NCBI GenBank assembly: GCA_007570785.1
Contig: ML660201.1
Span: forward strand, 41,182,863-41,246,862
Source: Antilocapra americana
Taxonomy: Eukaryota > Chordata > Mammalia > Artiodactyla > Antilocapridae
Direction: 5' to 3'
Length of the DNA: 64,000 nucleotides
The notes under the pieces are model-generated. The model was not told where the DNA came from. It was given only the letters and a program-made list of their open reading frames with translations, and ran no database searches. The translations under genes were made by a program, and so were the position numbers. Positions 35,113-46,700 of this stretch are shown here, piece after piece (the stretch's first letter is position 1; every line of letters starts with the position of its first letter).

Positions 35113-37860
35113 AAAACAAAAATTTCCTCCTACAGTGAGTCCTTTTATAATAAAAAGTACAAACTTATTGTTCAAAACATATTCAAGGAATCATTCTGAT
35201 ACTTTGCAGTTGGTCTTAAATATCTTTTATTCTGTTATATTCAAGAAAAGCAAGCTGACAGATGTAGGAAAGTATAAAGAAGAATTGTAAAATCAATTAT
35301 ACCAAATAATATTTTAATGAGTTACACATATACATATTTCTATACCAAATATTTTTCTTTTTACATACAAACATCATATGATTTTACATTCTACTCTTTT
35401 TTCTCTTCACTTCATTCCTACTTAGTTATCAACAGCATGCAAATATGATTTTAAATACTAGCATAATGCTTTAAATTTTTATATACAAATATAAACTGAA
35501 AATGACCCATAATCTCTCCATCCAGTTACTGTTTATCAGCATTAAAAATGAATAAAGCTTACATGGTTAGAAAGTTCAAGCAAAACACTACAGAAATGTG
35601 AGAAAATGAGAACCAAAAGCTCACTTCCACCTTTTTGCACCCTAGACCCTTTCCCCAAAGTTAAACACAGTTAAAATTTCTTGTCATTTTTTTTTCCAGA
35701 AAAAAAAATGTACTTTATAGCTGCATATATGTATCTATTTGTAGTTTTATTTCTTACTTACACTATAGGCTATATTCTCCACCCTAGTCTGTACTTTATT
35801 AAGAATCATTCTTGGCGATCTTTGTGCAACATTTTTAAAGTAGTGTATCCCTTGCTCTGTAAATGTCTCCAGTTCCAGATCTGTCTTTCAGTCTTGTCTG
35901 TGAAATAATTGGCTCTTCTGCTGAGTTCTTAGATGTGCCATCGTAGCTGCTAGCTGCGTCGCTGCTGTGTCTCCAGGTCTCACCAGCCCACATTTCTCCA
36001 GCTCTTATCTCCCACCTGCATACTCCTCAGACCACTGACCCTCCATATCCTTAATCTCCCCGTAATTGAAAAGGCCCCAGAGAGTCTCACTCAGGCTCAC
36101 AGCAGTCTTCTTTAGCCTCTATTTCCAGCGCCTGAAGTCCTTTGAAATCAGTGGTGCTGTTGCCCCAAGGCTGATGTCCTGAGAGAAAGTCTTTTCCTTC
36201 ATCCTGGGCACTGTCTCCCACTGTCTTCCAGGCTGGAGAACTTAATCAGTTTGCTTGGAGCTGCCATGGATTTGCACACATATGTGGACACAGATGTGAG
36301 TGTGAGTGTACTCAAAAATAATAACACACAGTCTCTCACAAGAGTTAGTCCTCTCAGCCGCTGACTTCTATAGAGCGACTGTCATTCTGACATGTAACCA
36401 CCCATGGTTTTGCTCACTCTTGTATTTGATTATGGTGTCCTGTAATCACATGAACACTTGTCTGGAATGGAGGGAGCCTTTGTTTTGACGGCGAATGATT
36501 ATACCTTTTGAGTTCCTGTGTTTTCCATGGAGGGACAGTGAATTCTCACAGTGGTAGCTGAATAGGAACACAACGCACTTTGATGAAGTAAAAGGTTAGT
36601 TCTTTCATCTAAACCAGGATGTCTGTTTCAAGGCAGAAAAACATATCTTAAAAAAAAAAAAGTACACTGGCAGAGAGGGGGAAAAGAAGGAGGAGGAGAA
36701 AGGGAATGAATAAAAAAAGGAGGGAGCAAAGAAAAGTGGGAAGAATGTAAGGAGGGAAAGTCCATCTCCATTGGCCCACATCCATTGTAGCCGTTTGAAA
36801 ACTCACATCCTCTGTCCTCAGGTCGACGGTCAGCAGGGTCGTTATCTTTGCATTCGGAGCTTTTGTGATGCTGCTATTGCTGCTGCCTTCGCTGTCACTC
36901 TGCCTCCTCCTCATTATTGCTCCTACTCTGGTCGTTATTTGTGTTGCCATTCCAGATTTATGCTACATGAATCAAGTAATCCTCAAATTTGTTTTGAGTT
37001 GCACATTGTGAAACATGCATTTGGAATGATTTCCTGAGAAAGCCTGTGTGCAGAATACAAATATTTTGAATGAACTTATCTTAGAGTTGTACTGCTTTTT
37101 TTCCTTGTCATTTTAAAACCCTTAATATGAATAAATTGTTTGTACAGTGGGACTTTTTTTTAATCCTTAGATAAGAAATACATGGTTTGAAAGCAGAGAA
37201 TAAAAACATGAATGATGATGTATGCAATGCCCAAGAGAAAGTCCTTGCTGTTGCTCCTGGGCAGGCGTTATAATCGGCTATTTGGTGTGTTTATTTCAGG
37301 CTGCAGATAGTGGATAAAAGTGGCTGGTTGGTTGCCAGCACATGACTTACTTGCCAAATGGAGTGTTTAGTACTTGTTACATTTGATTTATATCATAAGT
37401 TCTTCCCATTAACAGTCTACTGGTGATAACCTACTTGGCTTTTCATGTGGTTACTTTGAAACAGCCACTTGACAGCATTTGGCATATCACACAAAGTCTA
37501 ATGCTGAATAAAGGAGTGAGTGAATGACTACATAGGTTCTGCCATATACTGATATGGTGCTCAGTGCTCACCCAGTACGTGTCTGTTCATTGAATGAATT
37601 CTGCATATATATATCTCTGATTCACTGCACCAAGATTAGGTTTATGGACTCAAGACTTAAAGGGCTACTGAAAGGGATAGAAATAGAAATAATAGTGCCT
37701 ATGTGTCTGAGGGCTTGTATTTGCATGGAGGGAGATATTCTGCTCATCTCTATTGCCGTTTAAACACAAAGTTGAATTACATGGAAGAAAGACGGTCTCG
37801 TCAAAATGGCCTTGTTTCTAAATAAAAGCGTAACCTCCTAATACCAACAAATTCCATAAT
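35113..37860. other. Intronic sequence upstream of exon A
   Basis: Mostly unique-looking sequence. It includes a purine-rich strand at about 36663-36760 and weak old-LINE similarity near 35500-35830. The 88-codon frame at 36771-37037 has no domain I recognise. Confidence 0.45.
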
Positions 37861-37867
37861 CTTGGGT

Positions 37868-37895
37868 CTTTTTTTTTTTGTTTTTCCTCCCATAG
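37868..37895 (+). promoter_or_regulatory. ERC2: Candidate alternative (decoy) 3' splice site for exon A
   Basis: A long T-rich tract ends in ctcccatag, giving an AG at 37894-37895, 61 nt before exon A. Its pyrimidine tract is longer than that of the annotated acceptor. Use of it would add 61 nt, shift frame and reach a TGA at the start of exon A. Whether it is ever used cannot be judged from sequence. Confidence 0.45.
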
Positions 37896-37956
37896 ATCCA
37901 CTGTACTGGGTATGTAATAATCTGTGTATTTAATGTGGTGATTTTTTTACTTTCAG

Positions 37957-38094
37957 ATTGAAAACTTACAAGAACAGCTTAGGGATAAAGACAAGCAACT
38001 GACCAATCTGAAAGATAGAGTGAAGTCCTTGCAGACTGATTCCAGTAACACAGATACTGCACTGGCGACGCTCGAGGAGGCTTTGTCAGAGAAG
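37957..38094 (+). CDS. ERC2: ERC2 internal coding exon A (46 codons)
   Basis: ERC2 (CAST/ELKS2) is a coiled-coil scaffold of the presynaptic active zone; the family binds RIM, Bassoon, Piccolo and liprin-alpha. The exon translates without a stop from IENLQEQLRDKDKQL to EEALSEK and is rich in E, K, Q and L with heptad-like spacing. It is flanked by a tttcag acceptor and a gtgagc donor and is phase 0 at both ends. The choices DKDKQLTNLKDR and DSSNTDTALATL match ERC2 rather than the paralogue ERC1, which as I recall has DKEKQMSSLKER and DTTNTDTALTTL. Its last codon joins directly to exon B to read SEK-ERIIERLKEQ, as in the known protein. A second strong-looking acceptor lies 61 nt upstream (AG at 37894-37895). 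Assignment is by remembered protein sequence; ERC1 is the only realistic alternative. Confidence 0.95.
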
Positions 38095-38324
38095 GTGAGC
38101 TTGGACTAAACATTAGCTGTGGTATGGTTTAGGGAAATGTGGTTGGGAGGAAATGGTCCAAATGCATTTCAGTGTGCTTGTTTTTCTCCATGTACTCACA
38201 CCAACCCTAGTACCAGCCAGGCCTTCCCTTCCCGTGCAATTTTCAGCAGTAGACCCAACATGCTGAAGCCATTGGCATCCTTTTGAACTACATACTTGAT
38301 CACTTCACCCTTGGCCCTGCTTAA

Positions 38325-38690
38325 AAACCTCCACTACCCTGCCATTGTATTTAGGATGATGGAAACTGAAATCTTTAACCTTGCCCTTAGGGTCCATCCC
38401 GTCATGTTCTCTGTCTCTCACCTGATTAGCCATTTCTCTGCCTGCCTCCTTTGCCTTCATCCCTCCTTCCGTCCCTTCCTTCTTTTCATTAATCTTTCCT
38501 TCCTCCTTTTCCAGCCTTATTCCCATCTCTCTTCCCTCATACTTTGTGCTCTAGCCATTCTGGCCTTCTAGATTCTTAAGTGCACCATTATTTCCTCTTG
38601 CTTCAGACCCTTTGCACGTGGCTATTGCTGAGCTCAGAATGTTCTTTACTCCTTGCAGATTTAATTTCTCTTCTTCTGAGAGCTGAGAAC
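38325..38690 (+). repeat. L2-like ancient LINE
   Basis: The order 'gccattctggccttctagat', 'cttcagaccctttgcacgtg', 'agctcagaatgttctttact' follows the L2 3' region in sense orientation. It lies about 230 bp after exon A. Confidence 0.65.
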
Positions 38691-38694
38691 CTGT

Positions 38695-38930
38695 ATTGCA
38701 TAGAGTCAAGATTGTGGATATTGGAGCCAGATTCGTAGGTTTCAAACATAGGTCTGACAGTTAATACTTTGGATAAATTACTTAACCTCTCCCTTTCTCA
38801 GTTTCTTCATTTGTAAAAGAGGGTAATAATAGTACCTACTTTAGTGGATTACATTGAGGAGAAAGTGCATTAATATATGGAAGGTGTTTATGATAATAGG
38901 TGTATATTAAGTTATAACTTATTATTACTA
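38695..38930 (+). repeat. MIR-like SINE
   Basis: The MIR core order is clear: 'gtttcttcatttgtaaaaga', 'gggtaataatagtacctact'. It abuts the L2-like fragment. Confidence 0.75.
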
Positions 38931-39099
38931 TCAATCATTTTCTTGGGGAAACCTCCTAGATAAAATGCTCTATTATGTTTTCATGAATACCATGAATTTC
39001 TCAGAGCTCTTGTCACAATCTCAATTGTTCGTTTTTCTGTTTTAATATGATTAATTAGTTTTCTGTGCTAGACTCCAAGCCCAAGCAGCATACCTGTAT

Positions 39100-39600
39100 A
39101 TGTACGTTACTTGTGTTTGCTGGCTCACCTTCCTCCAGTGCCTGGTGCACTATTGTGGGTGTTGATGAGCCACCACCATATGACAGGCACTTTTGTGGGC
39201 ACCAGGGATCCAGCAGAGAAAAGAAGTGGTGAAAATTCTGGCTCTCCTGGAGGTTAGATTCTAATGTGACTGAAGAGACATAGGAAATAAATAAGTAAAA
39301 CATGTAAGACTTCAGAGGGTAATACTTTCTATAGAAGAAAGCAGGGAGAGAGTTCAGGGAATGCTGGGGTCGAATGACCAGATCAGATCTTACTAAGAAG
39401 GGTGCATATAAGGAAGGACCTGAGGAAAGTGAGGGATGAGCCATGAGCACTTCTGGAGGGGAGAATGTACTGGAGGGAATCAAGAGCAGAGGGGGAGCAG
39501 TGGGCGGAGAGGGAGTATTCCTTGAAGGGCCTTGTGAGAAAGGATGAAAAACTTTGACTTTCACTCTGATGGGGGTAGGAAGCCATTTGGAAGTCTTAGT
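39100..39600 (-). repeat. L2-like ancient LINE
   Basis: 'atatgacaggcacttttgtg', 'ggctctcctggaggttagat', 'ctgatgggggtaggaagcca' in this order fit the reversed L2 3' end. The 169-codon minus-strand frame over it is fortuitous. Confidence 0.6.
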
Positions 39601-40204
39601 TCTAACTGATGTTTAAAAGGATCACTTTGACCAAAAGAATGAAGAAAATCTATTAGACAAATAGATCAATCTGATGTTTACTGATTCCTAAAATGATTTC
39701 TAGTCCATTTCATTCTACCCGAGTTAGTTCATTCATTCTCTAGGCACTTTTGTACTCCTGCCCGCAGGAGGTGTGTAGTGTGCTGGGCTGGGCACCAGAA
39801 GGCCTTGGAGTTGAATTTGCATGTTATATCCCCCATCACTTCCTAAGTGTAAAAGAATCAGTACCCAAGAGCAGATGACGTAAAGTTTGCAAGGATTCTG
39901 AAGAAAGATAGCTTGTTTTTGGTTGGACATATCATGAATCAGTGCAGTCTTTAAGTAGGTCCATGTTATTGACATAATTATTTTCAAACTCTGAAGCAAA
40001 GAAAAAAAATCTTAAGTTTTACAGTATGTAAATAAACCCCATTAGGCCATTTTTCTATGTCTTTCTCATCACTTCTTATTGTGTAGAACTTTGTAGGATT
40101 TCCCACAAACGCAAGAGGTAATGGGGTCTTTTTGTTGTTTGTTTTGTTTTGGATTTCACACTGTAATAACAACATTGTTTCCTACTGTTTTCCCTATTAT
40201 CATA

Positions 40205-40360
40205 AACCTTGAGGTAATGAGGTCTAGTCGATGGTGGCCTAGAAGCCAGTCTCAGCTCTGCCACTAACTGGGTGACCTTGACAAATAACTCATGCCCAGG
40301 GCCTCAAATTTCCCATTTGTAGTATGGGGGAATTAGGTTAAATAGCCCACTGATTCCAGA
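40205..40360 (+). repeat. MIR-like SINE
   Basis: 'cagctctgccactaactggg', 'tgaccttgacaaataactca' and 'tcccatttgtagtatggggg' are MIR core features in sense orientation. Confidence 0.7.
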
Positions 40361-40550
40361 AGTCAGTGGATCTTAAAGAAGTTTTATCTGACGTCTACAC
40401 CAGAATCACCAGGAGATATCTGTTGAAAGTATAATTATTAGGCCCCATGTATACCTCCTCAGTCAGAGCCCCAAAGAGGGCCTAGAAGTCTGCACTTGAT
40501 CACACTCTCTAGGTGACTGTGATGTGCACTCTAGTCTAAGACTCACTACT
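40361..40550 (+). repeat. MER5-like hAT relic
   Basis: The order 'accagaatcaccaggagata', 'gaagtctgcacttgatcaca', 'ctaggtgactgtgatgtgca' resembles MER5A. The ends are eroded. Confidence 0.55.
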
Positions 40551-41668
40551 CTATGCCAAAAATGTAGAAGGTAAACAAGCAGCCAGATTTCAATGGCTAG
40601 ATAGTCTTAATGTTTCTATTAAAATGGTAAGACTACAACTTTAAATTATAAAAGATGAGGTTTTTATTTGGAAAAATAAGAATAAGATGATTTTTCAGAG
40701 AAAAAATATTCTTTTTACAATTTTCAGAAATTTAGTACCAAAACTTTCCAGTAGTAATTTTGCTTATAAAATTTGAATGGAAGGATGTTGTTTCAAAAAC
40801 TATTAATGATTATGTATCCCTTCTGCAGCCTTTCAGTGACATGATGTCAGTCCATTTGTACCCTTGATTTCTTTCTCCAAATATGCAGAAATAAACTTAC
40901 ACCATGTACTTTTCCATATCATGTATTCTTGGGAGGATTCTATCCTTTATCCCCCTACTGAGATTTGATTTATTCTAGTTTAGGTCCCAAAACAATTCTT
41001 GAATCTGAAACTACTCTTTTTACTTACACACTTCCTCTGAGATTTAAGGGATGCCAAGGAATGCCAAGGATGTGGGAGTCTGGGCCCCTCAAACTGTTCC
41101 CACTACTTGATAATTGCATCACATGGGGCGAATCTGTTCTCTCAGATTAAAATGAACATTTAAACTAGCTGACCTCTAAATGCCACTCTCTTTTGGAATT
41201 ACATTGGCAATAATTATTCAGTTTGCTGATCCATAGTCTCAGGCATATGAAATCTGTACTGGACTGTACAGAACTTAGATGGCATGTAGAGTCAGGCAGG
41301 GAGCAAAAATGAGGGAAGTGGGTTTGGTGTTAAGCAGTTGGGACTGCTGGTGACAATGACAAGCTGGAGCATCGTTGACTTACCTCAAAATGTTCAAGTT
41401 CAGATTTTAAAATATGCTCAAATTGAACAGAATAGCTCTATGGGGCAGCTTTGGTCAGTGAGCTGTTGGTTTCCAAACCCTATATGCATCTAACTTTTAG
41501 CCTTTCACTTGATGAAGAATAAAAGCAAACACAGAGGGAATTTTCAAAAGGTGCCAAAAAGCAGAACATCAGTGTATTTGAAAAACCAACAAAACAATTT
41601 ATAGGAACTGGCAAAGTTCCCTGTCATGGGATAAAGAATAGCAGATTTATTTTTGAGTGTTTATATTC
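40551..41668. other. Intronic sequence, nothing recognised
   Basis: No exon or assignable repeat. A short tandem (gccaaggaat twice) lies near 41053. Confidence 0.5.
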
Positions 41669-42084
41669 CAGCGGCTATCAAACTTCTGTATGTATCCAAA
41701 ATTACCTTGTCATCTAGAGCAGGGGTCCCCAACCTCTGGGACCTAATGCCTGATGATCTGAGGTGGAGCTGATATAATAATAATAGAAATAAAGTACATA
41801 GTAAATGTAATGAGCTTGAATCATCCTGAAACCATCGCCCCCACCTCGCCTCAGTCCGGGTAAGACAAAAAATTGGCTTCCATGAAACTGGTCCTTGCCA
41901 AAAATGTTGGGGACCACTAATCAAGAAAACTTTGTGAAATATAGTTCCCTGGGTCTCATATCCTAGTGATTCTGATTGTCTGCTCTGCTGTGGGGCCCAG
42001 GAATCTTTGATTTTTAACAAGGATGCCCAGTGATTCTGATGCAAATGTTTGGAAGGCCATACTTTGAGAAACAGTAAATCCATG
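41669..42084 (+). repeat. MER5-like element split by another hAT element
   Basis: The head (cagcggctatcaaacttctg) and the body and tail (tggggcccaggaatctttga, atactttgagaaacagt) of a MER5A-like element lie on either side of 41720-41919. Confidence 0.65.
41720..41919 (+). mobile_element. Non-autonomous hAT-Charlie-type element
   Basis: Terminal inverted repeats are visible: caggggtccccaac at the start and gttggggaccacta at the end. The flanking octamers atctagag (41712-41719) and atcaagaa (41920-41927) match at 6 of 8 positions, and the left one fits the nTCTAGAn target preference of Charlie-type hATs. The family (MER1-like) is from memory. Confidence 0.75.
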
Positions 42085-43465
42085 CTCTTTCATTTTAAAG
42101 ATGGGAAGTGGGTTCAATGAGGTGAAATGGCATGCCCAGAAATGAAAATCTTGGACCTGTGCAGCACTGTTCTGTTCTGGCCCAGTGTCTATTCTGGGCC
42201 CTGGGTAGATGTCATTAATCAACCATGGCACCAATTACCTTCTCAATGCAGCACTCTGGGAAGTCACTTGTACCCTAAGCTGGCCCTTTGGGACTTAGTT
42301 GCCTTCCCTGGGTTATCCCAAGGCCACTCAGCTCATGGGTGATGGAATGGAACTGAAATCCAAATGTTCTGGTCTTTGTGTTTGACAGTACAATCTCTTT
42401 CAGTGACCTTTCCCTCACAAGTTCCATTTTTATCCACATATAAATTGGCAGGTCCTCTGCAACAAGACATGGTGCAAAAAAAGAAAACGGTTAATTGAAA
42501 ATCATAGACTTAAAAGAATAGTTATTTGCTGTCTTTTGGCTGATGAATAGAACCCATTAGGCACCAGTCACCTTTTCACTTGGATTATTATTAATTCATC
42601 CCAGGGAATGTATTATTCCTTTTAATTTCCCAGAACTTATTCAGATATGCAGAGTGTGTAAAAACAAAAAATAATAATGCCCCTTAGTGAGTTAAAATTG
42701 AGTATGACTTAGCTCCAGGACTGACACACAGAAGCTCATGGAGCCCCCAGTATTTATAAAGCCACATGGCAGATAAGCAGTTGAGACAGCCAGATAGCAG
42801 AGCTGGAGGCCACTGCCATGCAGTTCCCATCCAGTGATAAAGAGCAAGTAGATTAGACCAGTGTACAGCCAGATGGGTGCACAAGGAACACTTGCCAATG
42901 CAAATAAGACTAAAACAAGAACACATTGTTGGAATTTCTGCAAGTTAGCTGTTAATCAAGTAGATCATGGCATGTTAGGGCCTTTTAACACATGTTTTTG
43001 ACATCTGGCCCTGCGCGGCTGATGGTTAAATTAGTTTTGTGATTGATGGAGAAATATTTTGTAGTATTGAATCATCAATAACACTTAAAAACATTAAACT
43101 GCTTGCTGATTTGCTTTGTCATCAATGCCCAGTCAATAGTACCAGTGCTTAGAGCAGATCAACCTCATTTCCAAGTGACTCTGACACCTTCTGGATGTGA
43201 GCATGCATACTTAATTTTATTTCCCTTCCTTTGAAGACAGGATGACCCCTGATTTGATTCTTGTTCCTTCCGCAGCCTTTTTAATTGCCTGTTGTAGGCC
43301 AGGCAATTTGCCCAGGCCTGAGTTAAGAGAATCGTAAGATTTGAGTGTTGCCCTTTGGAAAGCTAGGCTGAGTAGTGGACATTCAATAAGCGTGTCTAGT
43401 GGGAATAAATGCCACATCTTCTGGACAGAATGATTGCTGGGAAGGTTTCTAAATAATGAGTTGAT
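42085..43465. other. Intronic sequence with possible MIR traces
   Basis: Weak reversed-MIR similarity near 42090-42140. Otherwise nothing recognised; overlapping minus-strand frames at 42684-42943 show no domain. Confidence 0.4.
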
Positions 43466-43478
43466 GTGGCCAGTTTGG

Positions 43479-43667
43479 TCAGGGCTTCCCTGGTAACTCA
43501 GTGAGTAAAGAAGACCCAGGTTCGATCCCTGGGGTGGGATTCCCTGGAGGAGGAAATGGCTACTCACTCCAGTATTCTTGCCTGGGAAATCCCATGGACA
43601 GAGGAGCCTGGCGGGCCACAGTCCTTGAGGTTACATAAGTTGGACCTAGTGACTAAGTCACCACCAC
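43479..43667 (+). mobile_element. Bov-tA SINE with 13-bp duplication
   Basis: Plus-strand Bov-tA, somewhat shortened in the head (gggcttccctggtaactcag, gttcgatccctggggtggga). Flanks gtggccagtttgg and gtggtcagtttgg (43466-43478, 43668-43680) differ by one base. Confidence 0.93.
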
Positions 43668-44111
43668 GTGGTCAGTTTGGGGCTTTAAAAATGTCACTTC
43701 AACACTATTGGGTGGAAGTGACAGGTTGGAGAGGGTCTGCTCACTGGGTGACCAGTTGTGAGGCTTTGGCAGTAAGTGCAGGCCAAAGGCAGTGTGGGGT
43801 TAGTTGCTGAAATTGTTAAAAGTCCTTGAGAGATTTACTGTGTGCTGAGGCCATTTCCTCCTCCTTTTGATCAGATAGTCATCTACTCCCCCATAGCACA
43901 GATGAGTAAAATAGGATAGTAATGAAATCAAGAAGAAACAAATACAGACAATTAATAGAATCATTTATGCCATTTCTACCCCCACTGTTGTAATAATATA
44001 TTTCATTTTAAAGTGTTTTTAAATAATTAAAAACAACAATGATATTTTTCCCCCCTTGAAAACATTAGACATATAAATTATAGTCATTGGGTTAGAACAG
44101 TTGCTTCCCTG

Positions 44112-44319
44112 TGCTATGCTGTGCTTAGTCGCTCAGTCATGTCCAACTCTTTGTGACACTATAGTCTATAGCCCCTCTGTCCATGGGGATTCTCCAGGTA
44201 AGAATACTGGAGTGGGTTATCATTGCCTCCTCCAGGGCATCTTCCCAATCCAGGGATTGAACCCAGGTCTGCCGCACTGTAGGCAGATTCTTTACCATCT
44301 CAGCCTCCAGGGAAGCCTC
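44112..44319 (-). mobile_element. Bov-tA SINE
   Basis: Minus-strand Bov-tA from 'gcttagtcgctcagtcatgt' to 'accatctcagcctccaggga'. Flanks near 44099-44111 and 44320-44331 (agt..cttccctg) are an imperfect duplication. Confidence 0.92.
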
Positions 44320-44487
44320 AGTACTTCCCTGGGGGATCTTAAATCATAGGCTAAGTGTTCAAACTAACTTCCCTCTACATTAAACACTGTATTTGAAAAA
44401 ACTGTGTATTTTATAATTATAATTGTCTTATTTATCAGGCTTTGTCTTGTACTGTATACTTATAAGAATATAAATAACAATATTCTT

Positions 44488-44776
44488 TTTTTAAACTTAA
44501 TATTCGTGTTTGGCTATGCTGTGTCTTCATTGCTGCATGTGGGCTTTCTCTAGTTGCAGCGAGTGGAGACTACTTTAGTTGTGATGCACATGCTGCTCAC
44601 TGTGGTGGCTTCTCTTGTTGCAGAGCATGGGTTCTAGGGTGAGTGGGCTTCAGCAGTTGTGGTGCATGAGCTTAGTTGCCTCACAGCACGTGGGAGCTTC
44701 CTGGATCAGGGATCAAACTGTGTCCCCTGCATTGGCAGGTAGATCCTTAACCACTGGGGATTTCAAAATATGAAAG
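44488..44776 (-). mobile_element. CHR-type tRNA-derived SINE with 11-bp duplication
   Basis: 'gctgcatgtgggctttctct', 'ggatcagggatcaaactgtg' and 'cattggcaggtagatcctta' identify a reversed CHR SINE. The perfect flank repeat acaatattctt lies at 44477-44487 and 44777-44787. Confidence 0.9.
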
Positions 44777-44787
44777 ACAATATTCTT

Positions 44788-46030
44788 AAGAATCATTTTT
44801 GCACCAAAATTTTTTAACATGACCATCTAGAAGAAAATCCAAACAGGTGTTGGGTAATTTGACACAAGTTTCAGAAATCTAACTCAAATTGTACCTAAAC
44901 AGAATTTTCCTTAAAAAAAAAAAAAAGCTTCTTATTTTGATATCAGAAAGATTTCATCCTTTTGGAAAATATATCTACCAGAATAATGTTTTTATTTAGA
45001 TTTAAAACTCAAGGGCAGTCAGGTACTCAGATCTCCTTAAATGGCTTGTGTTTGTGTCAATGTGTTCTCTTGGACTTGGCTAAGACGCAGACAGCCCTGG
45101 GTGTCAGGGTGGGCCTTCTGTTTCTGAGCTGGGTCACCTTGGATGAGTCAACTGGCCTTTCTAAGCCTGGCTTTCCTCCCCACTACTCTGTTACCAGTAG
45201 TCCTGGTTCAGGTTGTACAGGTGTGATGTGGACCAGGTGAGAAGGTGTCACAGTGCCTAGCAGTAGTGACCTCTTAGTAAAGAAAACTTCTGTTTGAACT
45301 TTGGGCAAACTCTAACAGTGGTTTCTTTTCTTTTCTTTTTCCTTTTGAGAGTTGTAAGTTAAGTATTATTTGTGGCAAAATGAGGACTGTAGCCCAGGAG
45401 ACAGTACCTCAGATAGCTCTGAGAAACTCTAGCAATGTTTTAGAGTTTCATTGATGGCCAAGAAATCGTTGGAAAAAACATGGAAGTAAATAAACACCTC
45501 TAGATACATTGGAAAATCACTTACATAATAAACTTAATCCTTATTTTGTCTCAAGTTCTCACTGTGAGTTCAGCCTTATGTCCTTGAGGGTCTAGGTCCT
45601 GCCCTTCTCTGATCCTCTTTTTCACAAAAAGATCTTCAGAAATCAAGGAAGGTTATTTGACATTAGATAGGAAAGCCAAGCAGAGAGAGTTGATCTAAGA
45701 GTTTGGTTCTGTGTCTTCCCCTTCCTCATACAAGGCTTTGGGTTTTGATGCCTAAACCCCATTCTTCTTGAATTGTTCTTGGAAATTCCTGGTAACACCA
45801 TGAACTTGAGCATTGAGGTCCATGGCATCCCTGTGGTACTAACTTTGATTAACAAGCTGAAAGCTGTGGTTGACTGTCTTTCCCAAATACTGTTATGCAC
45901 AACTTCTCTTCACAAACCCCGTTTTGAATACCTTGTGTATGTTGAGTCCAATACACATAGGAACACTTCTTATGTGTATTGCTTATTTCATTCTGTAGCA
46001 TGTCTTGGCACACACACTGATAGATTCTCA
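44788..46030. other. Intronic sequence, nothing recognised
   Basis: No repeat or exon assigned; an A-rich run lies near 44913-44926. Confidence 0.5.
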
Positions 46031-46066
46031 CTTTTTTTTTTCTTTAATTGGGCAATTGCCTGACAG

Positions 46067-46207
46067 GAAAGAATAATCGAGCGTTTGAAAGAACAAAGAG
46101 AGAGAGATGATCGGGAAAGACTAGAAGAGATAGAATCATTCCGAAAAGAGAACAAAGACCTGAAAGAGAAGGTCAATGCTTTACAGGCTGAACTGACTGA
46201 AAAAGAG
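46067..46207 (+). CDS. ERC2: ERC2 internal coding exon B (47 codons)
   Basis: This exon continues the central coiled coil of ERC2, from ERIIERLKEQRERDDRERL to LQAELTEKE. It is 141 nt, phase 0 at both ends, with acceptor tgacag and donor gtgagt. The dense run of charged residues (RERDDRERLEEIE) is typical of a long alpha-helical coil with no catalytic motif. The residues EIESFRKENKDLKEKVNALQ separate it from ERC1, which as I recall has EIDNYKKDLKDLKEKVSLLQ. The acceptor is unusual: the T-rich tract (46031-46045) stops about 20 nt before the AG and the gap is not pyrimidine-rich, so the site may be weaker than its neighbours. A 7,972-bp intron precedes it and a 4,717-bp intron follows. Confidence 0.95.
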
Positions 46208-46539
46208 GTGAGTCTGGGAAAACAAGTGAACCACATGAGTAGTCCTCATCAGCCCATATCCATGTAGCTGAGACAGACCAGAGACTTAGTTTGAGGGACT
46301 GTGTGAAGACTTGGGGAATCTAGTTACCTTTGCTTTATAAAACTCTCTGAATTTACAGAACAGTATTTACTGTAACTCCTTTCATCTGATGGTGCTCTGT
46401 GCATATCTCCTGTACCGTAATAACCACATATAATGTAATTCCTTGAAAGTTTTCTTGCTGTCTTGCCATATTCATATGGCTTGGAGGATCTCATGATCTC
46501 TTGTTTGAGATAACAAGAACAACAAAAGCACTGATAATA

Positions 46540-46700
46540 ACAACAATAGCTCCACTTTACTGAGGGCCTGTTAGGTACTAATCCTTGTGTTGGGTGCTAT
46601 GCATTCATCTACACTTAACAAATGAGTCAGTTGATACCCCCAGGTTAGGAGATGTGGTACCATCCTGGGCCCGTAGGTACAGGTTGTGGCTGCTCAGTCT
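46540..46700 (-). repeat. MIR-like SINE
   Basis: 'ggtactaatccttgtgttgg', 'gtgctatgcattcatctaca' and 'aggttaggagatg' fit a reversed, diverged MIR. Confidence 0.5.

Larger units (their letters stand above)
1..37956 (+). other. ERC2: ERC2 intron upstream of exon A (partial)
   Basis: The whole left part of the window carries only transposable-element remains and non-coding sequence, so I read it as the 3' part of the intron before exon A. The preceding ERC2 exon (ending near the residues INVLQKK as I recall) was not found. Long open frames here all translate to LINE reverse-transcriptase fragments or are short and featureless. The intron ends at tttcag, 37951-37956. Confidence 0.8.
38095..46066 (+). 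other. ERC2: ERC2 intron between exons A and B
   Basis: A 7,972-bp phase-0 GT-AG intron (gtgagc to tgacag). It holds L2, MIR and MER5-like relics, a nested hAT-type element, two Bov-tA SINEs in opposite orientation and one CHR-type SINE. No conserved coding exon is recognisable in it. Confidence 0.9.

Noticed and set aside
39055..39564. 169-codon minus-strand frame as a gene
   Set aside because: It overlies an L2-like repeat and is rich in P and S without any recognisable motif.
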